Shown in pieces: positions 1-10,730 of a stretch of DNA of 64,000 nt (its first letter is position 1; each line of letters begins with the position of its first letter). The stretch comes from Hormiphora californensis. Taxonomy: Eukaryota; Ctenophora; Tentaculata; Cydippida; Pleurobrachiidae. The notes under the pieces are model-generated. The model was not told where the DNA came from, did not search any database, and worked only from the letters and a program-made list of their open reading frames with translations. A program made the translations under genes and the position numbers. The stretch is taken from assembly GCA_020137815.1 (NCBI GenBank), contig CM035353.1, positions 701,501 to 765,500 on the forward strand, in the 5' to 3' direction.

Positions 1-1695
1 GTGATCCCCGTGGCCAGCTCCGGGTGGGTATTAAGACAATGCTCTCCCAGGGCAGAGGTATTAGTACCAAGTCTCACGGAGGCCTCATGCTCGCCGAGTC
101 TGTCTTTTAGTGGACGTGACGTTGCGCCTATGTATCCCTTGTCACACTCCATGCATGTTGTCCTGTATACCACGTGTGGCCAGTCACATGGGACTTCGTG
201 TTGATGAATAACACAATCACATTCCCTAGCAGAGTTTTTTATAAGATCTCGTTTTACAAGAGACTCTACTTTGCTACCCGAGGTTGTGGTGATTCTGATG
301 GGCAGTGAGCATTTCTTTACGACATTCCTGATCTTCCTTAGTGCAGCCTCGTTGGTGTAGGGAACTTTTAGGAGGAAGTCCGCTTCCTTAGAATGGTTGG
401 AAGGTCGGGGTGTAGGGATTTTGTTGAGCTCAGTAGCGATGATGTTGCTGATGGTTGTCCAGGGGTATCCAGAATCCGCCAGATTAATTCTTAACCTTTC
501 TAGGTGGGGGTATGCTAGTTCTCTGGTCGAGCATCGGTTGAGAACACGCCTGGATTCCGTTCTCACAATGTTGAGCTTGATAGTCTGCTCACAATGTGAG
601 TCGTAGTGAAGGTATCTCCCGCTGTGAGTAGCTTTTTGGAAGAGCTCCCACTCAAGTCCGTAATAGGTTGAAGTTGGTAATACAACTGTGCGGACTAGGA
701 TGTCGAGGAAACTCAGCTCAGTAGATCCAGTCTGCTTTCCGGGGGAAGGTTCTTCTCTCGTGAACCGTACTGATGGCCAGATGTTGTTAAGGTTAGAGAC
801 AAATTGGTCACAGTGCTCTTTCTTTCTCCACATGCTATGACTATCATCGACGTATAAAGCCAGGGTCAGGGGTCGCTCCAAAGCTGGTGTAAGGGAGAGA
901 GCCTTTTCGTACATGTTGTCAACGAGGATCTCAGCGTATGCACCAGAACAGTGATATCCGGTTCCTATCCCAGTGAGTTGTCGGTAGTAGCCACCGGCCG
1001 CCTCTGCATAGATGTGTGTGTGTGTCGTGTACCTCCCGTACTTCCACCCACTTGCTGTCGTTGGGGAGCAGCGATCCCTAGATTTCACAGTTCTCTCCTC
1101 AGGTCACCAACACACATGGCTGCCCAGAGCGCCGTGCTCGATCTCCCGGTCAGGTCCCACCAAGGTAGCGCCGGGTTTCCCCGGTACCCCTTAGTGGTAC
1201 CCTTCCATTGGAAGACACGAGTCGACAGACGAGAACTGTTTCGATAAAGAGCATGAAGGTCACCACCAACAGCAGGCGCACTAGTACTACTGTACCAGTC
1301 TTACGGTACTGGGTTTCCCCAGAATAGGTTAAATCGCCGAACGATAGTGCGCGTTCATCTTCACCATGATGAGGCACCATTTGTGCACTACCACCTGCCT
1401 GTTTCCAGGCGTGTACCTCTGATCGGGGTACAGTGGTAGGGTTCGGTCCATCGAGTCGTCATAGCAGCTATGATCGAGTCGACCCAGGTGGCGCTGTTCT
1501 TTTTGTTTAGCCGATCTAGTTGTGGGGGGCCAGTCCAAAGACTAGTGACTTGGTTTTTATTGCGCTTTTGCTAGTTGCGGATTTGCTTCTGCCGTGATGG
1601 TTTCAACAGACTCTACCTGATGAGATCAGGGCTTTGCCAGTGTGCACTTTTAAACTACCGTTGGTATAGAATCATTTTGGTGGTAGCGTTATGTT

Positions 1696-2934
1696 TTATT
1701 TGAATAGACCGGATTTGGTGACTACGTTGGTGAGTTTCCTTAGTTCCAGTGGCTCGTCTTCATTGTAAATGTTTTCTTTGATGTTTTGATACTCTTGAGT
1801 GAATCTGAGGTGGTCAAGGTCAGGACAGTTTAGTAGTTTGTGTTTGGAGTTTTCTCTTTCCCCACATAACTCACAGTTGGGATTTATGGAAGGGTCTCTG
1901 TGGGAGAGGGCGCTTCCTAGGTTGTTCTGGCCCGATATGGCCAGTGTCAGACTTCTCATTGTCTCCTTGTTTTTGATTGTTAGTTTAGTGTTTTCTCTAA
2001 TAATCTTTCCGATAATCGTTGTGGTAAACTCAGAGTAATTTTTCGTCTTTAGTTCGGCGATTGTCCCTGTCTTGTGTTGTTGTTTCAGCTTTGTCGTTAT
2101 TTGACTCTTTGTTTGTCCTAGTGCATTCTGGGTGTTTTTGCTGTTTGCAGTCGCTTGTTTTGCTATTTGGTCTGCCCTCTCATTGCCTTCTATGTTTGCG
2201 TGGGCCTTCACCTTTACTTTTTCTACGCCATTATCTCTTTGCAGTTCGTGTATACTTCGTAGAGTTTCGGTTAGTTGTTTGGAGTTTGAGAAGTTTCTTG
2301 TTAGTCTTCTCAGTGTAGTGCTAGAGTCGGTGTGGATCACTAGGTGTGACTCCTTTGTTTCCATTTCTAGTAGTTTCTTTATTACCATATGTATTGCCAG
2401 TAGCTCTGCTTGGTTTATGGTGTTTTCGGGTGCAAGGGGCTCTTGAAGGATGATTTCCTGGTTATCCATGTAGATTATGGCTCCTGCTCCTGTCACGTGT
2501 GTTGAGTCTATCTTAATTCTTGACCCATCTGTGTACGCGTTTATTACTTTGTTCTTGCTCAGTTGGGAGTTTTGTTCAAAGGTTATATCGGTGTATTTTG
2601 TCTGGTCGATGGCATTAGGAGTTTTTAGGCTTGTTAAGAGTAATTTCATCGCCTTCGAGTGCGTTAGATGCGCTCTTTTTTCGTGGAAGGGGTCTGTCCA
2701 CCAGTTTCCCTCAGCCTTCAGGTGTATGTAGTTGTTGATACTTTCTTTGTTGATATGGTAGGTGACATCGTCCACTCCTGCCATTGTGGTTAGCACTATG
2801 TGCTGAGTGTGTTCGTGTCCTCCGGTGATCCTTCGAGTGATAGAGTTCTGTGCTGCTTCCAGCTTCATCTTGAGTGTTTGGTTTTTCAGCGCTTTCTGTC
2901 CCCATATGCCTGCCCCGTATGTCAGGGTCTTCAT
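1696..2934 (-). CDS. LINE polyprotein C-terminal part: RT tail, RNase H, zinc knuckle-like
   Basis: Open frame of 412 codons. The first 80 residues (TYGAGIWGQKAL, then an ITRRITG stretch) resemble the thumb/connection region that follows RT in RNase H-bearing LINEs. RNase H follows at about residues 130-265, with the expected acidic positions: AYTDGS, NQAELLA, IHTDSS, and a final IEGNERAD that matches the GNExAD signature. Near the C terminus CELCG, then H and C, form a C2HC-like finger typical of such LINEs. The frame is open but the N-terminal RT core is missing, so it is a remnant of a larger ORF2. The exact clade (I, R1 or Ingi/Vingi type) cannot be fixed by eye. Confidence 0.8.
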   Translation of the reverse strand: MKTLTYGAGIWGQKALKNQTLKMKLEAAQNSITRRITGGHEHTQHIVLTTMAGVDDVTYHINKESINNYIHLKAEGNWWTDPFHEKRAHLTHSKAMKLLLTSLKTPNAIDQTKYTDITFEQNSQLSKNKVINAYTDGSRIKIDSTHVTGAGAIIYMDNQEIILQEPLAPENTINQAELLAIHMVIKKLLEMETKESHLVIHTDSSTTLRRLTRNFSNSKQLTETLRSIHELQRDNGVEKVKVKAHANIEGNERADQIAKQATANSKNTQNALGQTKSQITTKLKQQHKTGTIAELKTKNYSEFTTTIIGKIIRENTKLTIKNKETMRSLTLAISGQNNLGSALSHRDPSINPNCELCGERENSKHKLLNCPDLDHLRFTQEYQNIKENIYNEDEPLELRKLTNVVTKSGLFK

Positions 2935-3119
2935 AAGGATATTGTCGTGAACGTATCTGCCTTAGGCTGTGCTTATTCCCCATTTTGTTGTCATGAGGTG
3001 TCTCAGTGGTCTCGCAGATCTTTTAATTGTTTCTGTTTTATTTTGGACGTGGGCTTTGTAGTTTAAGTTTTTGTCCAGGGTTAAATTCCTAGATACATCG
3101 CCTGGTTTGTGACTGGGAT

Positions 3120-3241
3120 AGTGTAGTGCTAGAGTCGGTGTGGATCACTAGGTGTGACTCCTTTGTTCCCATTTCTGGTAGTTTCTTTATTACCAATTGT
3201 ATTGCCAGTAGCTCTGCTTGATTTATGGTGTTTTCGGGTGC
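3120..3241 (-). repeat. Duplicate fragment of the LINE RNase H region
   Basis: About 120 bp nearly identical to 2314-2432, including the GTCGGTGTGGATCACTAGG stretch, lying 800 bp upstream in element orientation. It shows internal rearrangement, or two overlapping insertions of the same LINE. Confidence 0.8.
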
Positions 3242-3367
3242 TGTTAGTTTTCCAAAATCCAGTTTCTGGTTTTTGTCATATATGTTTTGTTGTATCGTGT
3301 ATCGCCGATACTATCGGAAATTTAAATGTTTCAATATCAAGCAAAAGTGAAAAAAGATATCTATAAA

Positions 3368-3441
3368 GTCGCCTGACCGGGATTTGAACCTGGCATCTTA
3401 TGCTTCTTAGCCCAGAAAGTGGCCATTAGACCACGGAGCTG
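3368..3441 (-). other. tRNA-like sequence (pseudo-tRNA or SINE head)
   Basis: Read on the minus strand it has an A-box-like GTGGTCTAATGGCC and a perfect B-box-like GGTTCAAATCC at tRNA-like spacing, but the two ends (AGCTCCG and AGGCGAC) do not pair as an acceptor stem and the anticodon arm is irregular. It is therefore a tRNA-derived relic rather than a working tRNA. It lies inside the LINE insertion. Confidence 0.5.
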
Positions 3442-5580
3442 TTAGGTACAGTGCAATTCAGATATACTTATCCTGTGCCGAGATTAGAAATTTTGGCAGA
3501 GGTTCCCCAGGGGCTCCTGGCCCCTACTCGGTTTTTCAAGAAAGTTCACCCGGCCAGATTCTGGCCCGCCGGTGCCTGTTATTGGAGCAACAGGAGCCCT
3601 TGCACAAAAGCTTTATTGGCACTTGAGTAATGTTGGTATATATATACTAAGTGTTATCGTGTTGGTCGTAGGGCAGGATTCCCTCAATTTGTGTTAATAC
3701 CATTTGTTACAGTTGACCGCACTTTATTGATCCATCAGGCCCCAGGATCGCGGCTACGGGACCTATCCCTGGCCTTTCCCCAGAGAGACCTCCCTCCCCG
3801 GGTCCTTCCTGTGAAGGACCCGCAGCACCCACCCCCCATGAGATTAGGCCCTAGGCTGCCACAGGGAGTCAGAAAATCCTGTCACCTGACTCCCCCCGCA
3901 GTCTGCATAGATGTGATCCATAACAAACCTTATCATGGTGGTAATGTGGTGTGGGGAGAAACCTAGGAGGTCGATGTCATAGCGTCGGAGGTACCGGTTG
4001 ATGATCGTGAGTGCCTTGTCACAAGTTGGAAGTGTGGGATACATAGACTCAATGTCTAGGGATGCTTGGTAGGGTTGGCCATTGACTGTGTTCCTCGTGA
4101 GGCACTTGGAAATGAACTCATCGCCACTTTTTACCCTGTGTTTGAGGTGGGGTAACACTTGGGTGAGGACCTTGCTGGTGATTAGGTCAAGTATCTCTAT
4201 TGCACTGCCATGGATGGGTTGAACTACCCTAACTTTGCAATCCGGGAAGGAGCCCTTATGATCTTTGGCGAGGGGGTATAAAGGAGGGGCTTTACTGTGT
4301 CTAGCTGTTAGTCGTTTCATGACATGACTGTCGACGATACCAGCATCTTTAAGGCAGGAATGTAGTAGAGTGTTAGCCTCCTTCTCGTACTTTGCTGAAG
4401 GGTCTCCTTTCGTTGACAGGCGTTCCCAGCCATTAGACAGGTGTTCTGTCATTTTGGAGTCCACAACATCGCTGTCCATCACACAGATTTTACCAGTTTT
4501 GTCAGTGGGAAGGATGGTAATTTCAGGTCGTTTGACTGTCTCCTTGTAGCTGTTCAATTCCTCTTTCCTGTGATTCTTCTTCCACTTCCAGGTTGGTGAA
4601 TTGGGGCTGTACTTGATGATAGGTTGGAGTTTGTCTCGTAGGAAAGTGATGTTCTTTTCTGTGTCATCATCCACCCGTCTTGGGGGTTTGATTTCCCGAT
4701 GTTCAAACTGTGATGCTGCTTTCTTCAGAGATGCTGGGGCATTTCCTCTCCTAGTGTTAGTGTTAGTGGGGGAAGGTGTGGGGATGGTGGGGGAGGTGGA
4801 AATGTTTTGAGCAGATTTGCAGTACCTGATTGCACAAATGGTTCTCTCGAGATTGATATTTGCAGTATCCGCAAGTGTGGATTTTCGAGAGGATGGTGTG
4901 AGCATGTATCCAGGGCCTCGTGAGATCAGGTCCCGACAGTTGGGATCCAGTTCTGCAGAAGACCTTGATACATCGACATGTGCGACAGTTCCTCCTGTTC
5001 CTTGGCGATGTTGGGTGTTAGGGTGGTTTGGGGCGAGTCCATGTTTTTTAGCAGCGAACTTTCTGTCATGTGACTCTTTCACTGTTGCTGCAGTTTCAGA
5101 TCTGATTCTTGCAGCTGTAGCCAGGGTGAGATTGAGTTGCTTGTTGGTCAGGACATCAGATAGATTTTCATGCACTCTCGTTAGACGATGTTTTTCAAGA
5201 CGAAGTGACACGTACTTCTCTGAGATCATTGAAGACAGGGTTGCACGTTGAAAACGAGATTTTAGTTTCTCCCAATGTAGTCGATGTTTGTTGACTGTGG
5301 AGACAGCATCAGAGTGTTGTAGGAGATGAAAGGGTCCAGTAGTGGTTGTGCCTTGGATATCTGTGAACAGTCGTGGGAAGCGGATGTTGGTGATTGACTT
5401 AGGTAGGAGCTTGTGATTCTTCAGCTGGTGTAAAAAGCTGATTTGTTGTTGGAGTTTACCAATTTTCTTGTTTGCGTTTACTACTCTGCCGACCATTGCC
5501 ATAACTCCAGAATTTTCTGGGTGCCAAATGTGTATTGGGATGTGGCGGATGGGATTGAAATTAGGTTTAGTAGGTCTCAT

Positions 5581-7152
5581 CCTTGATATTGAGAGTGTAT
5601 GTTGTAAACAGCAAAGACAAGATGATTCAACGTTTCGGATTTAATATCCTTTATCAAGAAATTGGATAACAACAAATAAAAGAATCAAAGAAGAAATCCA
5701 CATCGTGCTCCTTCAGAAAATCAGACAGTGTCTAGTGGATAAATCCATTGAGCTCCTCTTTCCTGTTTAACTCCGGTTTTCCTCTGGTGATTTCTTGGCT
5801 TTCTGCTAAAAAGGTGCCAAGTGTGTCTCTGGATTTCCGAATGATATCGACCTTGAAGAGGCCAAAGAAGGAGGTCCAGTCTCTTCTGCCTGTGATCCCC
5901 GTGGCCAGCTCCGGGTGGGTATTAAGACAATGCTCTCCCAGGGCAGAGGTATTAGTACCAAGTCTCACGGAGGCCTCATGCTCGCCGAGTCTGTCTTTTA
6001 GTGGACGTGACGTTGCGCCTATGTATCCCTTGTCACACTCCATGCATGTTGTCCTGTATACCACGTGTGGCCAGTCACATGGGACTTCGTGTTGATGAAT
6101 AACACAATCACATTCCCTAGCAGAGTTTTTTATAAGATCTCGTTTTACAAGAGACTCTACTTTGCTACCCGAGGTTGTGGTGATTCTGATGGGCAGTGAG
6201 CATTTCTTTACGACATTCCTGATCTTCCTTAGTGCAGCCTCGTTGGTGTAGGGAACTTTTAGGAGGAAGTCCGCTTCCTTAGAATGGTTGGAAGGTCGGG
6301 GTGTAGGGATTTTGTTGAGCTCAGTAGCGATGATGTTGCTGATGGTTGTCCAGGGGTATCCAGAATCCGCCAGATTAATTCTTAACCTTTCTAGGTGGGG
6401 GTATGCTAGTTCTCTGGTCGAGCATCGGTTGAGAACACGCCTGGATTCCGTTCTCACAATGTTGAGCTTGATAGTCTGCTCACAATGTGAGTCGTAGTGA
6501 AGGTATCTCCCGCTGTGAGTAGCTTTTTGGAAGAGCTCCCACTCAAGTCCGTAATAGGTTGAAGTTGGTAATACAACTGTGCGGACTAGGATGTCGAGGA
6601 AACTCAGCTCAGTAGATCCAGTCTGCTTTCCGGGGGAAGGTTCTTCTCTCGTGAACCGTACTGATGGCCAGATGTTGTTAAGGTTAGAGACAAATTGGTC
6701 ACAGTGCTCTTTCTTTCTCCACATGCTATGACTATCATCGACGTATAAAGCCAGGGTCAGGGGTCGCTCCAAAGCTGGTGTAAGGGAGAGAGCCTTTTCG
6801 TACATGTTGTCAACGAGGATCTCAGCGTATGCACCAGAACAGTGATATCCGGTTCCTATCCCAGTGAGTTGTCGGTAGTAGCCACCGGCCGCCTCTGCAT
6901 AGATGTGATCCATAACAAACCTTATCATGGTGGTAATGTGGTGTGGGGAGAAACCTAGGAGGTCGATGTCATAGCGTCGGAGGTACCGGTTGATGATCGT
7001 GAGTGCCTTGTCACAAGTTGGAAGTGTGGGATACATAGACTCAATGTCTAGGGATGCTTGGTAGGGTTGGCCATTGACTGTGTTCCTCGTGAGGCACTTG
7101 GAAATGAACTCATCGCCACTTTTTACCCTGTGTTTGAGGTGGGGTAACACTT
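5581..7152 (-). mobile_element. Penelope-like element copy B, 5'-truncated, minus-strand tandem with copy A
   Basis: Starts in element orientation inside the RT, carries the rest of the ORF (7150-5732) and the 3' UTR, and runs directly into the ATG of copy A at 5580. Such head-to-tail partial-plus-full arrangement is characteristic of Penelope-like elements, where the upstream partial copy acts as a pseudo-LTR. At 7150-7153 it joins the oppositely oriented copy C through a 4-bp microhomology (CTTG). Confidence 0.88.
5732..7150 (-). pseudogene. PLE ORF fragment: C-terminal half of RT plus GIY-YIG endonuclease
   Basis: 472-codon open frame lacking the first roughly half of the intact 946-residue protein. 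It keeps RT motif 3 (SLDIESMYPTLP), the catalytic YVDD box and the GIY-YIG domain (VVYRTTCMECDKGYIGATSR), and ends at the same stop as the intact copy. Truncated by the tandem arrangement, so probably not translated as a functional protein. Confidence 0.85.
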
Positions 7153-7739
7153 GTAAAACGAGATCTTATAAAAAACTCTGCTAGGGAATGTGATTGTGTT
7201 ATTCATCAACACGAAGTCCCATGTGACTGGCCACACGTGGTATACAGGACAACATGCATGGAGTGTGACAAGGGATACATAGGCGCAACGTCACGTCCAC
7301 TAAAAGACAGACTCGGCGAGCATGAGGCCTCCGTGAGACTTGGTACTAATACCTCTGCCCTGGGAGAGCATTGTCTTAATACCCACCCGGAGCTGGCCAC
7401 GGGGATCACAGGCAGAAGAGACTGGACCTCCTTCTTTGGCCTCTTCAAGGTCGATATCATTCGGAAATCCAGAGACACACTTGGCACCTTTTTAGCAGAA
7501 AGCCAAGAAATCACCAGAGGAAAACCGGAGTTAAACAGGAAAGAGGAGCTCAATGGATTTATCCACTAGACACTGTCTGATTTTCTGAAGGAGCACGATG
7601 TGGATTTCTTCTTTGATTCTTTTATTTGTTGTTATCCAATTTCTTGATAAAGGATATTAAATCCGAAACGTTGAATCATCTTGTCTTTGCTGTTTACAAC
7701 ATACACTCTCAATATCAAGGATGAGACCTACTAAACCTA
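7150..7739 (+). mobile_element. Penelope-like element copy C: 5' pseudo-LTR of the plus-strand tandem
   Basis: Nearly identical to 10142-10731. It contains the last 120 or so codons of the ORF (GIY-YIG domain, stop at 7567-7569), the 3' UTR, and the first bases of the next ORF copy. With the full element it forms a partial-full direct tandem, so the full copy is flanked by pseudo-LTRs of about 590 bp. One visible difference is in the final codons (NGFIH here, KGFIH at 10561). Confidence 0.88.
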
Positions 7740-10561
7740 ATTTCAATCCCATCCGCCACATCCCAATACACATTTGGCACCCAGAAAATTCTGGAGTTAT
7801 GGCAATGGTCGGCAGAGTAGTAAACGCAAACAAGAAAATTGGTAAACTCCAACAACAAATCAGCTTTTTACACCAGCTGAAGAATCACAAGCTCCTACCT
7901 AAGTCAATCACCAACATCCGCTTCCCACGACTGTTCACAGATATCCAAGGCACAACCACTACTGGACCCTTTCATCTCCTACAACACTCTGATGCTGTCT
8001 CCACAGTCAACAAACATCGACTACATTGGGAGAAACTAAAATCTCGTTTTCAACGTGCAACCCTGTCTTCAATGATCTCAGAGAAGTACGTGTCACTTCG
8101 TCTTGAAAAACATCGTCTAACGAGAGTGCATGAAAATCTATCTGATGTCCTGACCAACAAGCAACTCAATCTCACCCTGGCTACAGCTGCAAGAATCAGA
8201 TCTGAAACTGCAGCAACAGTGAAAGAGTCACATGACAGAAAGTTCGCTGCTAAAAAACATGGACTCGCCCCAAACCACCCTAACACCCAACATCGCCAAG
8301 GAACAGGAGGAACTGTCGCACATGTCGATGTATCAAGGTCTTCTGCAGAACTGGATCCCAACTGTCGGGACCTGATCTCACGAGGCCCTGGATACATGCT
8401 CACACCATCCTCTCGAAAATCCACACTTGCGGATACTGCAAATATCAATCTCGAGAGAACCATTTGTGCAATCAGGTACTGCAAATCTGCTCAAAACATT
8501 TCCACCTCCCCCACCATCCCCACACCTTCCCCCACTAACACTAACACTAGGAGAGGAAATGCCCCAGCATCTCTGAAGAAAGCAGCATCACAGTTTGAAC
8601 ATCGGGGAATCAAACCCCCAAGACGGGTGGATGATGACACAGAAAAGAACATCACTTTCCTACGAGACAAACTCCAACCTATCATCAAGTACAGCCCCAA
8701 TTCACCAACCTGGAAGTGGAAGAAGAATCACAGGAAAGAGGAATTGAACAGCTACAAGGAGACAGTCAAACGACCTGAAATTACCATCCTTCCCACTGAC
8801 AAAACTGGTAAAATCTGTGTGATGGACAGCGATGTTGTGGACTCCAAAATGACAGAACACCTGTCTAATGGCTGGGAACGCCTGTCAACGAAAGGAGACC
8901 CTTCAGCAAAGTACGAGAAGGAGGCTAACACTCTACTACATTCCTGCCTTAAAGATGCTGGTATCGTCGACAGTCATGTCATGAAACGACTAACAGCTAG
9001 ACACAGTAAAGCCCCTCCTTTATACCCCCTCGCCAAAGATCATAAGGGCTCCTTCCCGGATTGCAAAGTTAGGGTAGTTCAACCCATCCATGGCAGTGCA
9101 ATAGAGATACTTGACCTAATCACCAGCAAGGTCCTCACCCAAGTGTTACCCCACCTCAAACACAGGGTAAAAAGTGGCGATGAGTTCATTTCCAAGTGCC
9201 TCACGAGGAACACAGTCAATGGCCAACCCTACCAAGCATCCCTAGACATTGAGTCTATGTATCCCACACTTCCAACTTGTGACAAGGCACTCACGATCAT
9301 CAACCGGTACCTCCGACGCTATGACATCGACCTCCTAGGTTTCTCCCCACACCACATTACCACCATGATAAGGTTTGTTATGGATCACATCTATGCAGAG
9401 GCGGCCGGTGGCTACTACCGACAACTCACTGGGATAGGAACCGGATATCACTGTTCTGGTGCATACGCTGAGATCCTCGTTGACAACATGTACGAAAAGG
9501 CTCTCTCCCTTACACCAGCTTTGGAGCGACCCCTGACCCTGGCTTTATACGTCGATGATAGTCATAGCATGTGGAGAAAGAAAGAGCACTGTGACCAATT
9601 TGTCTCTAACCTTAACAACATCTGGCCATCAGTACGGTTCACGAGAGAAGAACCTTCCCCCGGAAAGCAGACTGGATCTACTGAGCTGAGTTTCCTCGAC
9701 ATCCTAGTCCGCACAGTTGTATTACCAACTTCAACCTATTACGGACTTGAGTGGGAGCTCTTCCAAAAAGCTACTCACAGCGGGAGATACCTTCACTACG
9801 ACTCACATTGTGAGCAGACTATCAAGCTCAACATTGTGAGAACGGAATCCAGGCGTGTTCTCAACCGATGCTCGACCAGAGAACTAGCATACCCCCACCT
9901 AGAAAGGTTAAGAATTAATCTGGCGGATTCTGGATACCCCTGGACAACCATCAGCAACATCATCGCTACTGAGCTCAACAAAATCCCTACACCCCGACCT
10001 TCCAACCATTCTAAGGAAGCGGACTTCCTCCTAAAAGTTCCCTACACCAACGAGGCTGCACTAAGGAAGATCAGGAATGTCGTAAAGAAATGCTCACTGC
10101 CCATCAGAATCACCACAACCTCGGGTAGCAAAGTAGAGTCTCTTGTAAAACGAGATCTTATAAAAAACTCTGCTAGGGAATGTGATTGTGTTATTCATCA
10201 ACACGAAGTCCCATGTGACTGGCCACACGTGGTATACAGGACAACATGCATGGAGTGTGACAAGGGATACATAGGCGCAACGTCACGTCCACTAAAAGAC
10301 AGACTCGGCGAGCATGAGGCCTCCGTGAGACTTGGTACTAATACCTCTGCCCTGGGAGAGCATTGTCTTAATACCCACCCGGAGCTGGCCACGGGGATCA
10401 CAGGCAGAAGAGACTGGACCTCCTTCTTTGGCCTCTTCAAGGTCGATATCATTCGGAAATCCAGAGACACACTTGGCACCTTTTTAGCAGAAAGCCAAGA
10501 AATCACCAGAGGAAAACCGGAGTTAAACAGGAAAGAGGAGCTCAAGGGATTTATCCACTAG
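7721..10561 (+). CDS. Penelope-like retroelement protein: reverse transcriptase with C-terminal GIY-YIG endonuclease
   Basis: Intact 946-codon ORF. In PLEs this single protein nicks DNA and primes reverse transcription. In order it has a basic N-terminal region; a PLE-type block around DKTGKICVMD; RT motifs PPLYPLAKDHK, VRVVQPIHGSAIEILD, SLDIESMYPTLP, GTGYHCSGAYAEILVDN, the catalytic LYVDDSH near residue 610, LSFLDILV, and a THSGRYLHYDSH block; then at about 815-875 a Cys/His linker (CDCVIHQ, CMECDKG) and a GIY-YIG-like domain with VVYRTTC, GYIGAT, R and E-x-H positions. A C-terminal GIY-YIG identifies the canonical EN-plus Penelope group rather than a telomere-associated EN-minus PLE. The start is the first ATG after the pseudo-LTR. 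Near-identity between copies implies recent activity. Confidence 0.95.
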   Translation: MRPTKPNFNPIRHIPIHIWHPENSGVMAMVGRVVNANKKIGKLQQQISFLHQLKNHKLLPKSITNIRFPRLFTDIQGTTTTGPFHLLQHSDAVSTVNKHRLHWEKLKSRFQRATLSSMISEKYVSLRLEKHRLTRVHENLSDVLTNKQLNLTLATAARIRSETAATVKESHDRKFAAKKHGLAPNHPNTQHRQGTGGTVAHVDVSRSSAELDPNCRDLISRGPGYMLTPSSRKSTLADTANINLERTICAIRYCKSAQNISTSPTIPTPSPTNTNTRRGNAPASLKKAASQFEHRGIKPPRRVDDDTEKNITFLRDKLQPIIKYSPNSPTWKWKKNHRKEELNSYKETVKRPEITILPTDKTGKICVMDSDVVDSKMTEHLSNGWERLSTKGDPSAKYEKEANTLLHSCLKDAGIVDSHVMKRLTARHSKAPPLYPLAKDHKGSFPDCKVRVVQPIHGSAIEILDLITSKVLTQVLPHLKHRVKSGDEFISKCLTRNTVNGQPYQASLDIESMYPTLPTCDKALTIINRYLRRYDIDLLGFSPHHITTMIRFVMDHIYAEAAGGYYRQLTGIGTGYHCSGAYAEILVDNMYEKALSLTPALERPLTLALYVDDSHSMWRKKEHCDQFVSNLNNIWPSVRFTREEPSPGKQTGSTELSFLDILVRTVVLPTSTYYGLEWELFQKATHSGRYLHYDSHCEQTIKLNIVRTESRRVLNRCSTRELAYPHLERLRINLADSGYPWTTISNIIATELNKIPTPRPSNHSKEADFLLKVPYTNEAALRKIRNVVKKCSLPIRITTTSGSKVESLVKRDLIKNSARECDCVIHQHEVPCDWPHVVYRTTCMECDKGYIGATSRPLKDRLGEHEASVRLGTNTSALGEHCLNTHPELATGITGRRDWTSFFGLFKVDIIRKSRDTLGTFLAESQEITRGKPELNRKEELKGFIH

Positions 10562-10633
10562 ACACTGTCTGATTTTCTGAAGGAGCACGATGTGGATTTC
10601 TTCTTTGATTCTTTTATTTGTTGTTATCCAATT

Positions 10634-10662
10634 TCTTGATAAAGGATATTAAATCCGAAACG
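10634..10662 (+). ncRNA. Hammerhead-like core in the PLE pseudo-LTR (degenerate, tentative)
   Basis: The 3' UTR holds CTTGATAA, then a GGAT/ATCC helix, then CCGAAACG, which resembles the CUGAUGA - helix II - GAAAC core of the minimal hammerhead ribozymes reported in Penelope-like elements. The first box is imperfect and a cleavage-site helix is not obvious. The same sequence occurs in copies B and C. It may be a relic or chance. Confidence 0.3.
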
Positions 10663-10730
10663 TTGAATCATCTTGTCTTTGCTGTTTACAACATACACTC
10701 TCAATATCAAGGATGAGACCTACTAAACCT

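Larger units (their letters stand above)
1017..3901 (-). mobile_element. Non-LTR retrotransposon (RNase H-bearing LINE), 5'-defective
   Basis: Insertion into PLE copy A, bounded by a 14-bp target duplication. In element orientation it ends at 1017 in a short (CA)n tail, seen on the plus strand as TGTGTG after the duplication. The recognisable coding part is the C-terminal RNase H region (1696-2934). The RT and apurinic endonuclease expected upstream are not intact. The segment 3120-3241 repeats 2314-2432 (part of the RNase H region), so the element is rearranged inside. The 5' part holds a tRNA-like stretch (about 3368-3441) and GC-rich sequence. The motif near 3491 (GGCAGAGGTTCCCCAGGGG) recurs near 46310 in another probable LINE insertion, suggesting one family. 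Confidence 0.75.
1..5580 (-). pseudogene. Penelope-like element copy A, RT/GIY-YIG ORF split by a LINE
   Basis: Minus-strand copy of the same retroelement ORF that is intact at 7721-10561. It starts with the ATG at 5580 and reads through the N-terminal region and RT motifs to about 3902, where a LINE (1017-3901) interrupts it. It resumes at 1016 and continues through the rest of the RT and much of the GIY-YIG endonuclease to base 1, so its C terminus lies outside the window. The 14-bp sequence TCTGCATAGATGTG stands at 1003-1016 and 3902-3915, as expected for a target duplication. Apart from the insertion the reading frame is open and differs from the intact copy by very few residues (for example E for G at the codon near 4696), so the copy is young. 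Nonfunctional as it stands. Confidence 0.9.

Noticed and set aside
3368-3441. Functional tRNA gene on the minus strand
   Set aside because: A and B boxes are present but the acceptor stem does not pair and the anticodon loop is irregular.
10198-10545. 115-codon ORF antisense to the PLE endonuclease (also 1-204, 5748 and 7206 copies)
   Set aside because: Shadow frame; the sense strand encodes GIY-YIG motifs.
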